A stretch of 64,000 bases of DNA. Source: Paenimyroides ummariense (GTDB lineage: Bacteria > Bacteroidota > Bacteroidia > Flavobacteriales > Flavobacteriaceae). The DNA lies in assembly GCF_900115115.1 (NCBI RefSeq), contig NZ_FOVI01000006.1, positions 62,001 to 126,000 on the forward strand, given 5' to 3'. A program made the position numbers and the translations under genes. The number at the start of each line of letters is the position of its first letter. Within the stretch, counting starts at the first letter, position 1. Positions 35,849 to 45,193 of the stretch are shown here, piece after piece. The notes below the pieces were generated by a model. It did no database searches. It saw only the letters and a program-made list of their open reading frames with translations, and was not told where the DNA came from.

Positions 35849-37105
35849 ATGAAAAACGAAAATTTAGAAAGATATAATGATTTAGCTATAGCCGATCCAT
35901 CCGATCAAAAAAAGAAAGTACCATTTGTAGTACGTTTGGCGTGTGTTTTAATCAGCTTAATAGCTATATTTTATATTTGTATTGCCGGTAAACCTGTGTT
36001 GGTGCCGTTGGTTATTGGTTTTTTGGTATCGATGTTGCTGCTGCCGCTGTCGAATTTTCAAGAAAAAAAACTGAAATTTCCGCGTATAGTATCTTCATTG
36101 TTATCTGCCATAGTGTTTACTTTGGCGGTAATTGCCGTGTTTTATTTTATTGGAACACAAATGGCTCGGTTCACGGAAGATCTGCCGGAATTTCAACAAC
36201 AAATTGAAAAATTGGTTCACGAAGCACAAGTTTATGTGTACGATAAATTTGGCGTATCAGAACAAGAGCAAATAAATTATATCGAAAAAAATGCCGAAGA
36301 TTTCCTTAAGCGCGGATCTGGCGTGCTGGGTACCGCAGTTACATCGTTAACTTCTGTGCTGGCATCGGCAATGTTCACTTTTTTAGGAATCTTTTTCTTT
36401 TTACTGTACCGCAGTCATTTGGTTAAATTCTTAATATGGTGTTTTCCGCCACAAGATCAAATCAAAGTAAAAGAAGTAATTACCGAAATTCAAAGCATCA
36501 TAAAACAATACATTTTTGGTTTAATGATACAGGTAGTTGCGGTTTCGGGCTTAATGTTTATTGCGTATTCAATCATTGGTATTAGGTATGCGTTATTGTT
36601 TGCGGTGCTGTGCGGAGTGTTAAATTTAATACCTTACATTGGTGTTTTTATAGCTACTATTTTGGCAGCAATTGTAACATTGGCAACAGGCGAACCTATA
36701 CAGGCACTTTGGGTAATTGTTGCAGTTTTGGTTGTAAATTCAATCGACGGAAACATTATCACACCAAAAATCATTGGTTCTAAAGTAGCATTAAACTCGT
36801 TCGTAGTACTGTTTGGAATTGTAATTGCAGAATCGATCTGGGGAATTGCCGGAATGTTTTTAGCAATTCCTGTTTTGGCGATCTTTAAAATTATTTTCGA
36901 TAATGTAGAAGGCTTACGCCCGTACGGTTTTGTTTTAGGCGAAGATACTGCACCCACACCGTTATTTGAAAAATATTACAACAGATATATTTACCGTAAA
37001 AAACCAAAAGACGAAGATTTACCAAAAGTGTTGCAAACAGAAGAGCAGAACCACGAAGAAGGAAAAACATCTGATTCTGATAAAGAAGAAAAAGATCAAA
37101 CTTAA
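35849..37105 (+). CDS. AI-2E family transporter (PerM/YdiK-like)
   Basis: From the ATG at 35849 the protein is 418 residues with about seven to eight hydrophobic segments, starting near FVVRLACVLISLIAIFY. The family's GVLNLIPYIG and central VVAVLVVNSIDGNIITPKIIG blocks are present. The C-terminal 60 residues form a charged tail (EDLPKVLQTEEQ). AI-2E family proteins export small molecules or act in Na+/Li+-H+ antiport; the substrate is unknown here. An upstream TTG at 35843 is not preferred. Confidence 0.88.
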   Translation: MKNENLERYNDLAIADPSDQKKKVPFVVRLACVLISLIAIFYICIAGKPVLVPLVIGFLVSMLLLPLSNFQEKKLKFPRIVSSLLSAIVFTLAVIAVFYFIGTQMARFTEDLPEFQQQIEKLVHEAQVYVYDKFGVSEQEQINYIEKNAEDFLKRGSGVLGTAVTSLTSVLASAMFTFLGIFFFLLYRSHLVKFLIWCFPPQDQIKVKEVITEIQSIIKQYIFGLMIQVVAVSGLMFIAYSIIGIRYALLFAVLCGVLNLIPYIGVFIATILAAIVTLATGEPIQALWVIVAVLVVNSIDGNIITPKIIGSKVALNSFVVLFGIVIAESIWGIAGMFLAIPVLAIFKIIFDNVEGLRPYGFVLGEDTAPTPLFEKYYNRYIYRKKPKDEDLPKVLQTEEQNHEEGKTSDSDKEEKDQT

Positions 37106-37109
37106 ACAT

Positions 37110-37137
37110 AAAATCCATCATTGCGATGGATTTTTTT
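37110..37137 (+). terminator. Terminator after the AI-2E transporter gene
   Basis: The stem AAAATCCATC and GATGGATTTT with a 5-base loop is followed by a T-run. Confidence 0.8.
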
Positions 37138-37161
37138 ACGCCTAAAAACACGAGATTGTTT

Positions 37162-37169
37162 TACTTTTG
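37162..37169 (+). promoter_or_regulatory. -7 promoter element upstream of the rRNA methyltransferase
   Basis: TACTTTTG matches TAnnTTTG, 15 bases before the ATG. No clear -33 element was found. Confidence 0.55.
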
Positions 37170-37183
37170 TAAAAAATAATTAA

Positions 37184-38353
37184 ATGGAATTTGCAAAGGT
37201 TATATTAAAGCAAGGTAAAGAAAAGTCAATTTTACGTAAGCATCCTTGGGTTTTTAGTGGTGCCGTTTATGGTGTAAGTGATGCGTTGGAAGACGGACAA
37301 ATGGTTGATGTTACTACGTACAATGGCGATCATTTGGCAACAGGTTTTTACAGCAATAAAGGAAGCATCGTTGTACGCATATTAACTTTTAAAGGCGAAG
37401 TTTTTACTGATGGTTTTTGGGAAAACCGATTAAAAGCTGCATGGAATTTACGTTTAAAACTTTTTAATATTGAAGAAACCAATGCGTTTAGATTGATTCA
37501 TGGCGAAGGCGATGAAATCCCGGGTTTGATTATCGATTATTACAACAAAAACTTCGTGGTTCAGGCACATTCTACAGGGATTTACTTGAACATGAAGAAA
37601 ATCGCCGAAGCCATACAAAAATGTTTTCCTGATTATTGCGAAACCATTTATTGCAAAAGTGCCAACACCCTTCCAAATACCGGAACCGATTTTCATTTAT
37701 ACGGAACCGCTGCCGAAACAGTGGCGAAAGAAAACAACATTCAGTTTCATGTAAATTGGGTTGAAGGACAAAAAACTGGTTTCTTTTTAGATCAACGTGA
37801 AAACAGAAAGCTATTAGAAAGATATTCAAGCGGAAAAAAAGTGTTGAATACTTTTTGCTACACCGGCGGTTTTTCTATTTACGCCATGAATGCTGGTGCC
37901 AATTTGGTTACCTCTGTTGATATATCTGATAAAGCCGTGAAATTGGCTGCGCAAAATATGGAGTTGAACTTTCCGGGAAGTAATCATCAGGCAGTAGCAT
38001 CAGATGTTTTTGAATTTTTAAAAGAAAATAAAAACCAATACGAAGTTATTGTTTTAGATCCGCCTGCATTTGCCAAAAACATCAAAAGCAAACATACTGC
38101 AACTCAAGCGTACAAGCGCTTAAACGTTGCCGGTTTAAAAACCATTACAAAAGGCGGTTTTCTATTTACTTTTTCGTGTTCGCAGGTTATAGATGAGGTA
38201 CTTTTTTACAATACTGTGGCAGCTGCAGCAATAGAATCGGGTAGAAAAGTACGTGTATTGCACAAACTTTCGCAAGGTCCAGATCATCCTGTGAATATGT
38301 TCCACCCAGAAGGATCTTACCTTAAAGGTTTGGTTTTATATGTGGAAGAATAA
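37184..38353 (+). CDS. rlmI: Class I SAM-dependent rRNA methyltransferase, RlmI-like
   Basis: The 389-residue protein has an N-terminal PUA-like domain (KSILRKHPWVFSGAV). A class I methyltransferase domain follows with SAM motif NTFCYTGGFSIYAMNAGA near residue 222 and catalytic-loop DPPAFAKN near 290. The FSCS segment near 325 holds the catalytic cysteine region of m5C enzymes. RlmI methylates C1962 of 23S rRNA in E. coli; the same target is inferred here. It is flanked by its own promoter and terminator, so is likely monocistronic. Confidence 0.88.
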   Translation: MEFAKVILKQGKEKSILRKHPWVFSGAVYGVSDALEDGQMVDVTTYNGDHLATGFYSNKGSIVVRILTFKGEVFTDGFWENRLKAAWNLRLKLFNIEETNAFRLIHGEGDEIPGLIIDYYNKNFVVQAHSTGIYLNMKKIAEAIQKCFPDYCETIYCKSANTLPNTGTDFHLYGTAAETVAKENNIQFHVNWVEGQKTGFFLDQRENRKLLERYSSGKKVLNTFCYTGGFSIYAMNAGANLVTSVDISDKAVKLAAQNMELNFPGSNHQAVASDVFEFLKENKNQYEVIVLDPPAFAKNIKSKHTATQAYKRLNVAGLKTITKGGFLFTFSCSQVIDEVLFYNTVAAAAIESGRKVRVLHKLSQGPDHPVNMFHPEGSYLKGLVLYVEE

Positions 38354-38374
38354 TCAATTTGATAATAAAATGAT

Positions 38375-38412
38375 AAAACTCGCACGAATATAGTTTCAGT
38401 GCGAGTTTTGTT
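38375..38412 (+). terminator. Terminator after rlmI-like gene
   Basis: The perfect stem AAAACTCGCAC (38375-38385) and GTGCGAGTTTT (38399-38409) is followed by GTTTTTTA. Confidence 0.85.
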
Positions 38413-38482
38413 TTTTAATGTGTAGAACAAGTTCGTCATTCTGCCTATAAAAAGTTCTACAAATACTTTTTTAAACGCATCA

Positions 38483-38490
38483 TAATTTTG
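38483..38490 (+). promoter_or_regulatory. -7 promoter element of the lipocalin-like gene
   Basis: TAATTTTG matches TAnnTTTG, 30 bases before the ATG at 38521. Confidence 0.55.
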
Positions 38491-38520
38491 TACTGTTTAC
38501 TATTTAGAAAAAATTAAATT

Positions 38521-39000
38521 ATGAAAAAGATCTTTTCAATGTTAGCATTAAGTGCTATTGCAGTTACAGTTGCATCATGTTCAGATGATGATAAGTCGGC
38601 ACCGTCAGAACAAAACCAGTTAGTTGGAAAATGGGATTACATAGAAGAATTAGCTTTGGATGCTAATGGTAATGTGGTTTCAACTTATTCTGATGATAAT
38701 GGAGTTTGTCCGCACGATACTTTTGAATTTAAATCAGGAGGTATTTTGCAGAATATAGATTACAATCGTAGTAACAATGCAAGCGAATGTAGCGGAGATA
38801 CCATAAACGGAATTTGGAATGTTACAGGAAACACATTTAAGTTGGCATTGGGTGAAGGCGAAGATTTTGAAGACAGTTTTGAAATTAAAAAACTTACAGC
38901 TGATGCTTTTGAAATTCAAAGACCCTTAACAAGAGAAGAAGCAGAAGATTACGAACTAAATGTAGTTGCATTAAAATTTGTATTTAAAAAAGTTAAATAA
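38521..39000 (+). CDS. Lipocalin-like lipoprotein
   Basis: The 159-residue protein has a lipobox ending at C20 (TVASC). A small beta-barrel-like domain follows, with the opening QLVGKWDYIEELAL, a middle GIWNVTGNTFKLAL and a final VALKFVFKKVK. This layout fits the lipocalin-like domains of Bacteroidota lipoproteins. The ligand is unknown. It begins a run of accessory genes and has its own promoter. Confidence 0.72.
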   Translation: MKKIFSMLALSAIAVTVASCSDDDKSAPSEQNQLVGKWDYIEELALDANGNVVSTYSDDNGVCPHDTFEFKSGGILQNIDYNRSNNASECSGDTINGIWNVTGNTFKLALGEGEDFEDSFEIKKLTADAFEIQRPLTREEAEDYELNVVALKFVFKKVK

Positions 39001-39127
39001 CACTTATTACATTCGGGCTTGGTTTTTACTTAAGCCCGTATTATTTTAAATAACTAATGGCTGTAAAATGAATAATACTCTAAATGTAGTTGATTGAAAT
39101 AAGTTATTTTAGCATAAAGAAATCAGT

Positions 39128-39985
39128 ATGAATATAATATATAGAAAATATAAAGCAACTAAATTGTTTCTTTTTATTATCATTGCGTTATTTGTTACTA
39201 ACATCGGCTATAATCAAAATAATATTGTTATAGAAACTGATCCTGTGAAAATAGCAAAGATTGAAGAGTACTTAAAAAACATTGAAGTCACATTAATTCA
39301 TGATCCTCAAGCAGGAGCTTTATACATCAAAAAGGCAAGTCTGCTTACAGCGCTGGGTAAATATGAAGAAGCAAAAACTAACCTAACTAAAGCTATTATC
39401 CTCAATCCTGACCCTGCGGCATTATTTTTTATCTATTATAGAAGAGGTGATCTAAATTACAAATTGGAGCTGTTTGAAGAAAGTATTGCCGATTTTTCTA
39501 GATCAATCGAATTACAGCCAAAATATGAATGGGCATATTTAGACAGGGGGATGGCTTTAGCAGATACAGGAAAAATGGCTGAAGCAGAAACAGATTTTCT
39601 CAAAGCACTGGAGTTAAAACCCGATTGGGGAGATGCTTTCTACTGTCTTGGTATATGTTACCAGGATCAGGCAAAACCAGAAAAAGCAATGGATTATTTT
39701 AAGTTGGCAGTAAAAGATACCGATAATCAGTTATTATTTAAAGATAAAGCCTACAACAATATTGGAATATTATACAATCATCAGAAAAAATACAGTGAAA
39801 GTATACCTTATTTCGATAAGGCTATTGAGTTAAATCCCAACTATTCTTTAGCATACATCAATCGTGCCGTCGCTAAGCATCAATTTAATGATACAGAGGG
39901 CGTATGTTCAGATTTGCAAAGAGCGATTGAGCTTGGTCGTGAAGATGTAAAAAGGGAATATAAAAAATATTGTAACCCCAATTAA
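39128..39985 (+). CDS. Secreted tetratricopeptide-repeat protein
   Basis: The 285-residue protein starts with a signal-like hydrophobic segment (LFLFIIIALFVTNIGYNQ). About six TPR units follow, for example AALFFIYYRRGDLNYKLELF, WAYLDRGMALADTGKMAEAE and LAYINRAVAKHQFNDTEGV. These repeats mediate protein-protein contacts. No enzymatic domain is present. It precedes a decayed WG-type gene by 45 bases. The partner is unknown; its neighbourhood of small exported proteins suggests an accessory or immunity-type locus. Confidence 0.8.
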   Translation: MNIIYRKYKATKLFLFIIIALFVTNIGYNQNNIVIETDPVKIAKIEEYLKNIEVTLIHDPQAGALYIKKASLLTALGKYEEAKTNLTKAIILNPDPAALFFIYYRRGDLNYKLELFEESIADFSRSIELQPKYEWAYLDRGMALADTGKMAEAETDFLKALELKPDWGDAFYCLGICYQDQAKPEKAMDYFKLAVKDTDNQLLFKDKAYNNIGILYNHQKKYSESIPYFDKAIELNPNYSLAYINRAVAKHQFNDTEGVCSDLQRAIELGREDVKREYKKYCNPN

Positions 39986-40030
39986 TATAAAGATTCACAT
40001 TTATATTGGGCATCATATTTATTTTGTAGA

Positions 40031-41241
40031 TTGAAGAATAATAGAAAAAAATACAAAAAATGGCTCATTGCATTGATGATACCTTTTCCCATCTATTTTA
40101 TTTGGGGTTGTTTCGGTTTTGCTGGAGCCTGGATTCCGGGAAAGTACGATGCGGATAAAAATGAATATCACATATTTTGGGGGTTGGGCGAAGTGTTGAG
40201 CGATTGCGAAAGAGGAAATTGCAGAATAGCATTTTATACACCACCGTTTTTTAATTTTAAACATGGACTGATTGACACAACAGGTTTTGTAGTCATTCCA
40301 TTTTCATATAATTATACTGAAAATCCTTATCGATACAATCCTAATTAAATTTTTGCCAGAGGTAGTAATGGAAAACAAGGTGTCATCAATCGGAAAAATG
40401 AAATAGTTGTTCCTTTTGAATACGACCGTCAAATAAGAAAAGAGAAAACGAAAGAAAACCAAATCAATCTAATTTCTCCAACGGAGATTTTGCTTTATCA
40501 AAAGGAGAAAATTTTGCATTGTTTGATAGTTTGGGAAAACAGATTCTTCCTTCGGAATATTCGAAAATAAATCTGATTTGGAATCGTGAAAACAAAAGAC
40601 AATACATCTTAGCAGACAAAGGAACTTACTGTTATTTCGTTTTAAATAACGGTAAGAAAGTAAAACATGATTTCATCATGGAAAAAGCATATTTATTTAA
40701 TCATGAACGGAAAGATGTTTTTGTTCAGGGTGTACAATCCAAAGATTTGGACCGAAATCTTTGGACAATAGAAACCTATTCTAAAAATCCCTGCCGCATC
40801 CCAAATCCCGATACAAGAATAATCATCAACAATATGAAAAACCTGCCTATTTATCAAGGTTTGTTTGACAGTTTGGGGCAAGCTGTTCTGTCTTTGGAAT
40901 ACGACAATATAACATTTGGGAAAAATACGGATTATGCCATTGCATCAAAAGAAAAAAGGGTTGGTGTTTATGATATTGTGAACAAAAAATGGATAATCCC
41001 GGTGAGATACGAAGAGGTTTGCGGCATCAATTCCGAACTTCCGTTATATAAAGCATGGATTAACAAAGAAAAACACAAAGTTGATTATTACGATTACAGT
41101 GGAAACTTGATTTTATCGTCGGATATTTTTATTCAGAGTTTCAATTATCAAGATGGAAAGATTTTGTTCTACAAAAATGGAAATACTTATAAGATGTATT
41201 ACAACAAAGAAAAACAAAAAATCACTTGGTACAAACTATGA
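40031..41241 (+). pseudogene. Decayed WG-repeat-like membrane protein gene (nonsense plus frameshift)
   Basis: The 5' frame starts at a TTG (40031) with a basic N-terminus and a membrane anchor (WLIALMIPFPIYFIWG). It runs into HGLIDTTGFVVIPFSY and stops at TAA 40346-40348. The same frame then continues after the stop with FARGSNGKQGVINRKNEIVVPFEYD, a WG-type unit. Near 40420-40475 the reading moves to another frame that gives NFSNGDFALSKGENF, then FDSLGKQILPSEYSK on to 41241. Two independent lesions therefore split a gene of about 400 codons. The last ATGA overlaps the next gene. It may be non-functional, or the assembly may contain errors here. Confidence 0.75.
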
Positions 41242-41435
41242 GAGCAAAGAAATGGATAATCCTTATTCTTGTGGCAACTGTTTCTTTTTTAATTGGTAGC
41301 TACATAGAGAAAATTTATGGATTCGACCCGCCTTATATTTACTTCTATACAGGTTTTGTAATGAAGTTCGTTGCTATATTAGTAGGGATAATTGCCACGC
41401 TGCTTTTAGTAATTAATATTATTAAGCAAAAATAA
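41238..41435 (+). CDS. Small two-helix membrane protein
   Basis: From the ATG at 41238 the protein is 65 residues with two hydrophobic helices (IILILVATVSFLIGSYI and FVAILVGIIATLLLVINII). The start overlaps the stop of the WG-like pseudogene as ATGA, indicating former translational coupling. No family is recognised. Confidence 0.55.
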   Translation: MRAKKWIILILVATVSFLIGSYIEKIYGFDPPYIYFYTGFVMKFVAILVGIIATLLLVINIIKQK

Positions 41436-41525
41436 TAACTCTCCATACACACTAATAATTTCTGTTCTAGTTAGCTAAAGTCAAATAAAATAACAGAAAA
41501 ATATTCACTTAACCTATACATAATT

Positions 41526-41825
41526 ATGAAAAAAACAGCCCTTATTTTATTGATTTATTTTGCCGTTTATTTGCTGATTATCATTGTTAATTGGATAGGC
41601 ATTTACTTACCCCAGTCTCGCACTGGCGTTGCAGAAGGAGCATCGGGATTAGGCAGAAATATTGCATCACTTTTTTTCGGGGTATGCAGTTTTATTACTC
41701 TTGTTAGTGGAGTATGGAGTTTTTATTTATTCAAAAACCCTCAATTTATCAGTGCGGTACAAATAGTTATACTTGTTGTATTAGCGGTTTTCAGTGTTGG
41801 TCTGTTGCTTTATATCTTTGGTTAA
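41526..41825 (+). CDS. Small membrane protein (99 aa)
   Basis: The 99-residue protein has three hydrophobic segments (ALILLIYFAVYLLIIIVNWI, ASLFFGVCSFITLVSGVW and VQIVILVVLAVFSVGLLLYI). A short glycine-rich loop (GVAEGASGLGRN) separates the first two. There is no recognised family. The next gene starts 4 bases after its stop, so the pair is probably co-transcribed. Confidence 0.6.
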   Translation: MKKTALILLIYFAVYLLIIIVNWIGIYLPQSRTGVAEGASGLGRNIASLFFGVCSFITLVSGVWSFYLFKNPQFISAVQIVILVVLAVFSVGLLLYIFG

Positions 41826-41829
41826 TATT

Positions 41830-42645
41830 ATGAAAAAGATGACATACATTATTGCAGGAATATTGGCGCTTATTATTTTAATAATCGTAGACAGCGATGC
41901 TAGTAGAGCAAAAACAAATGTCTTTGTAACTAACCTCTTCCATGACTCAAAAATACCTGATGAATATAAACATTATAAAGACATAGACACCGAAGAAACC
42001 ATCGTATCGGACAAGTATGAAATGAAAATGATTTTTGATGATCACTATTATTTTTATCCTTTAGGATATATCGTCACACCACAAAATAATATTACCATTT
42101 TGGAAAAGAGCCGTCTAAAAAACCAACCTTTTACCTTGACTTTTTATGAATACGATGAAAATGGTAATCTATCAGATACTTTGGTACGTCCTCTTGAAGA
42201 CCATAACGAGCAATACGAGGAAGCTGCTTATCGAACTAAAATCAATAAACCGGAGTTTAAAATAACCCCACGCCATTTCCAAAAAACAAAAAAGGTAGCA
42301 ATTTACGGCGGCGGAGGCGGATACGGAAACGGTTCGGGAAGACATTCTACACAATGGATAGGAGAATTGTTTTTTGATGTGATTTTAAACGAAGAAACTT
42401 TACACTTAAAACAAAGCTTTCTCTTGTCTGAAACTGCCGATAAATTAAAAGAATTTATAATAGACGAAAAATCTATCGGAGGTACTTTAGCAAGGTATCA
42501 TACCTATTCGGACGGAAAATCAGAACATATTAAAATTGATGGAGAAGCTGTTCAAAACATTTCTTATTCTTGCTACGATTTCCAGAATTATCAACTTTTT
42601 AAGATAAATGAAGGTGGAAGACTTTATATGATTAAAAAGAAATAA
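41830..42645 (+). CDS. Membrane-anchored hypothetical protein (271 aa)
   Basis: From the ATG at 41830 the protein is 271 residues, with an N-terminal hydrophobic anchor (YIIAGILALIILIIVDS) and a large extracytoplasmic domain. A glycine-rich stretch (YGGGGGYGNGSG) lies near residue 160. The remainder is strand-rich, for example FTLTFYEYDENGNL. The upstream in-frame ATG at 41794 overlaps the previous gene and is less likely. No family or catalytic motif is recognised. Confidence 0.6.
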   Translation: MKKMTYIIAGILALIILIIVDSDASRAKTNVFVTNLFHDSKIPDEYKHYKDIDTEETIVSDKYEMKMIFDDHYYFYPLGYIVTPQNNITILEKSRLKNQPFTLTFYEYDENGNLSDTLVRPLEDHNEQYEEAAYRTKINKPEFKITPRHFQKTKKVAIYGGGGGYGNGSGRHSTQWIGELFFDVILNEETLHLKQSFLLSETADKLKEFIIDEKSIGGTLARYHTYSDGKSEHIKIDGEAVQNISYSCYDFQNYQLFKINEGGRLYMIKKK

Positions 42646-42799
42646 AAAAGTATAATCGCACAATATATTTTCTTAAAACGAGTTGATTACCAGATGGATA
42701 TGAAATATTTTCAAAATAAAACAGGTTTTTCAATTGAATATTAGCAAAAATAAAATGCTTTGGGTTTGAAAAGTTAATTGAACAAAACAACATCAATAA

Positions 42800-43396
42800 A
42801 TGAAAAAATATTTTCTATACATACTCGCTACATTTTGTTGTACAAATGTATTTACACAAGAAAAGCTTGTAAAAGACATTGATTTTGATAGTATAAACGA
42901 TACAATATATTTTGATAAAGACAATAGATTAATTATCAGTCAATTGTCCTCTATAAATTTTAAACCAGTGCATAGTTTACCAATTGACGGATTAGAATAC
43001 GCTGATAATTATTACATAAAAGAAAGCAAAAACGGATTTGAATTTGCGATTGAATTTGGGCGTTATGGCGTGGCGAGTCAATTTAAATATGAGAAAAGAA
43101 CAAAACGTATACGCCTGATAGGAATGCGACGTCGTGAAAGTGATATAAATTGGTACGGAGCAAACGGCTCTTCCAGTGTAAATCTACTTACCAATAAATA
43201 CATAGGTAATTGGCAGTATAATGACAAAGAACAAAGCGAACAATGGGTAGAAATGCCCGTTATTAAAAGTAAAATGTATTTTTTTAAAACGTATCTCGAA
43301 GATTTTGATGAAACGGTTTATAACGATTATGACAACAGATGTACTTCACTTTTCGTGAAGTATAAAAACATACATAAAGATAAATTTAAAAAATGA
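42800..43396 (+). CDS. Secreted hypothetical protein (198 aa)
   Basis: The 198-residue protein has a signal peptide ending near NVFTQ. It then reads KLVKDIDFDSINDTIYFDKDNRLIISQL, suggesting a beta-strand repeat similar to FG-GAP/VCBS-like or immunity-type domains, but no match is certain. Its end overlaps the next start by 4 bases (ATGA), so the two are translationally coupled. Function is unknown. Confidence 0.6.
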   Translation: MKKYFLYILATFCCTNVFTQEKLVKDIDFDSINDTIYFDKDNRLIISQLSSINFKPVHSLPIDGLEYADNYYIKESKNGFEFAIEFGRYGVASQFKYEKRTKRIRLIGMRRRESDINWYGANGSSSVNLLTNKYIGNWQYNDKEQSEQWVEMPVIKSKMYFFKTYLEDFDETVYNDYDNRCTSLFVKYKNIHKDKFKK

Positions 43397-43908
43397 AAAA
43401 AATAATACGTTTCACTTTGCTTTTAATTTCAAGTTGCGCATCAGCACAGTTAAAAACTGAACTTGAAGGGAAAACTTTTATAACAAAGATTGGATCTGTA
43501 TGCGAAGAAACCAATGTCCCTGATGCTTGTGCAGGATACAATACTTATTTCGAGATAACTTTTAATGAACAAAATGCCATTATTTTTGAAAAAGGAATTA
43601 GCAGTTGCAAAGAACTACGTTATAGCAACACTTATACTACAGAATGGATGTTTGAAGAGCAAAATAAAATTATCTTAAAAAATGTAGAACCACATTATGA
43701 TGACGGACAAAAAATATTCGTTGACAATATTTTAATTTTTGAAGACAATAAACTTACCGCAAAACCAGAAAATAAATATTACGGTGAATATGTTTTTGAA
43801 ATATTACCCCAAAAAAGCAAAAATCAGGACGAGAAAAGTAAACTCAAAGATTTGCTTGCCATGCAACAATTAAAAGAAATAGGAAGAATGAATGTGGCGA
43901 CCGCATAG
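43393..43908 (+). CDS. Secreted hypothetical protein, possibly frameshifted at its 3' end
   Basis: The 171-residue frame starts with a signal peptide ending near SCASAQ. It contains a lipocalin-like domain: LEGKTFITKIGSVCEE at the start and a YYGEYVFEIL segment near residue 140. The final residues, RMNVATA, run over the first codons of a MORN-repeat fragment in another frame (43890 onward). The true C-terminus may therefore have been the MORN region before a frameshift. It is coupled to the upstream gene by ATGA. Confidence 0.55.
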   Translation: MKKIIRFTLLLISSCASAQLKTELEGKTFITKIGSVCEETNVPDACAGYNTYFEITFNEQNAIIFEKGISSCKELRYSNTYTTEWMFEEQNKIILKNVEPHYDDGQKIFVDNILIFEDNKLTAKPENKYYGEYVFEILPQKSKNQDEKSKLKDLLAMQQLKEIGRMNVATA

Positions 43909-44111
43909 GCAAGTGGAAATTTTATTATCCGAATGGGAAATTATACTCAAAAGGTAATTTTGGAATGTCTGGTGAATGGATTGGACGGTGGAAATTTTAT
44001 CATAAAAATAAAAAATTAAAAGCTAATGGAAATTATGAAGATGGAAACAAAATAGGCGAATGGAAATATTATGATGAACAAGGCAACCTAATAAAAACAG
44101 AAAAATATTGA
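43890..44111 (+). pseudogene. MORN-repeat (YwqK-type) fragment without start codon
   Basis: From 43890 the third frame reads ECGDRIGKWKFYYPNGKL, then GEWIGRWKFYHKNKKLKANG, then NKIGEWKYYDEQGNL, ending at TGA 44109-44111. These are three MORN-like units of the YwqK family, whose members are associated with toxin-antitoxin and immunity functions. The frame opens only at 43842 and has no ATG before the repeats. It is either the frameshifted 3' end of the preceding gene or the remains of a separate gene. The next gene, two bases downstream, carries intact related repeats. Confidence 0.7.
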
Positions 44112-44112
44112 T

Positions 44113-45126
44113 ATGAAAAAGTTACTCATTTTAACAGTAATACTCTTTACCAGCATTTTTGCTTTAGGGCAAAATCAAACAGAGGCAATTAAAATAGCAC
44201 CAGAGACCAATAATGAAAAAACGGGAAATACCTATATTACCTACAAAAACGGTAAAATCAAAGAATCGGGTAAATATGACCAAAACGGTAAACAAACCGG
44301 CGAATGGAAGTTTTATACCCAAAGTGGAGATTTAGAAAGTATCGGACAATACGCAAACGGTGAAAAACACGGTGAATGGAATGATTATTACTCGAATGGA
44401 AAACTCTTGCGAACCGGTAACTATCAGAATGGAAAGCAAATAGGTGAATGGAAAACCTACCATGTAAACGGGCAATTGGCTTCGGTTGTAAAATATACCA
44501 ATGGAAAACAAATAGGCAAAACAGAATTATACAACTTACAAGGCAAAAACACCACCCAAAAAGCGTTAGACAATGAAATAAAATACCTAATGAAAGTCGA
44601 GTTTAAAAAATTCTATACCTCGCTCCAGCAAAAGAACTTTGATCAAGCCGTAAATTTTGTATCGGAAGATTACCTTGAAGCCACTCGGTTTTCAAAAGAG
44701 CAAATGAAAAATATGCTTCAAAGCAATTTTGATAATTGGGAAATCCTTCCAGATTTAAAAGTTGTGTTGAAAGAAATTGAAACAACAAAACCAAAAAAAA
44801 TCATCAAGCAAGGAAATAAAACTTTTGGAGTTTTAGAAGCCATAATGAATTTTGAAATGACCGTAACCGGAAATTACAGTAAAAAAGAAATCGCAAGCAC
44901 TGTTGGTTTAATCGAAACCATAGGAAAAGATCGTTACAAAATGGGTGAAATGTTGCAAAAAGAAGGTGTAACTGTAATTTATATAAAGGATAAAAGATTG
45001 GTTGCTGCCATTTACGATTATTCAACACAAAAAGTACGTTTTGCAATGGCAGAAATGGGCTTGAAATATAGTTTTCAACAATTTCTACCAAAAGAAATTA
45101 TTGAAGAAATGAAAAATCAATTATAA
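44113..45126 (+). CDS. Secreted MORN-repeat (YwqK-like) protein with unassigned C-terminal domain
   Basis: The 337-residue protein has a signal peptide ending at FALGQ. Four or five MORN-type units lie between residues 40 and 145, with cores such as GKQTGEWKFYTQSGDL and GEKHGEWNDYYSNGKL. From about 155 a different alpha/beta domain follows (EFKKFYTSLQQKNFDQAVNFV), which looks like a compact NTF2-like or stress-type domain; this is inference. It lies two bases after the broken MORN fragment, suggesting local duplication followed by decay of one copy. Confidence 0.75.
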   Translation: MKKLLILTVILFTSIFALGQNQTEAIKIAPETNNEKTGNTYITYKNGKIKESGKYDQNGKQTGEWKFYTQSGDLESIGQYANGEKHGEWNDYYSNGKLLRTGNYQNGKQIGEWKTYHVNGQLASVVKYTNGKQIGKTELYNLQGKNTTQKALDNEIKYLMKVEFKKFYTSLQQKNFDQAVNFVSEDYLEATRFSKEQMKNMLQSNFDNWEILPDLKVVLKEIETTKPKKIIKQGNKTFGVLEAIMNFEMTVTGNYSKKEIASTVGLIETIGKDRYKMGEMLQKEGVTVIYIKDKRLVAAIYDYSTQKVRFAMAEMGLKYSFQQFLPKEIIEEMKNQL

Positions 45127-45193
45127 CTATAAGAATATCAACTTTTAGTTAAAAAATCATTTGTTAATAATTCACTATATTATTAATTAAAAA

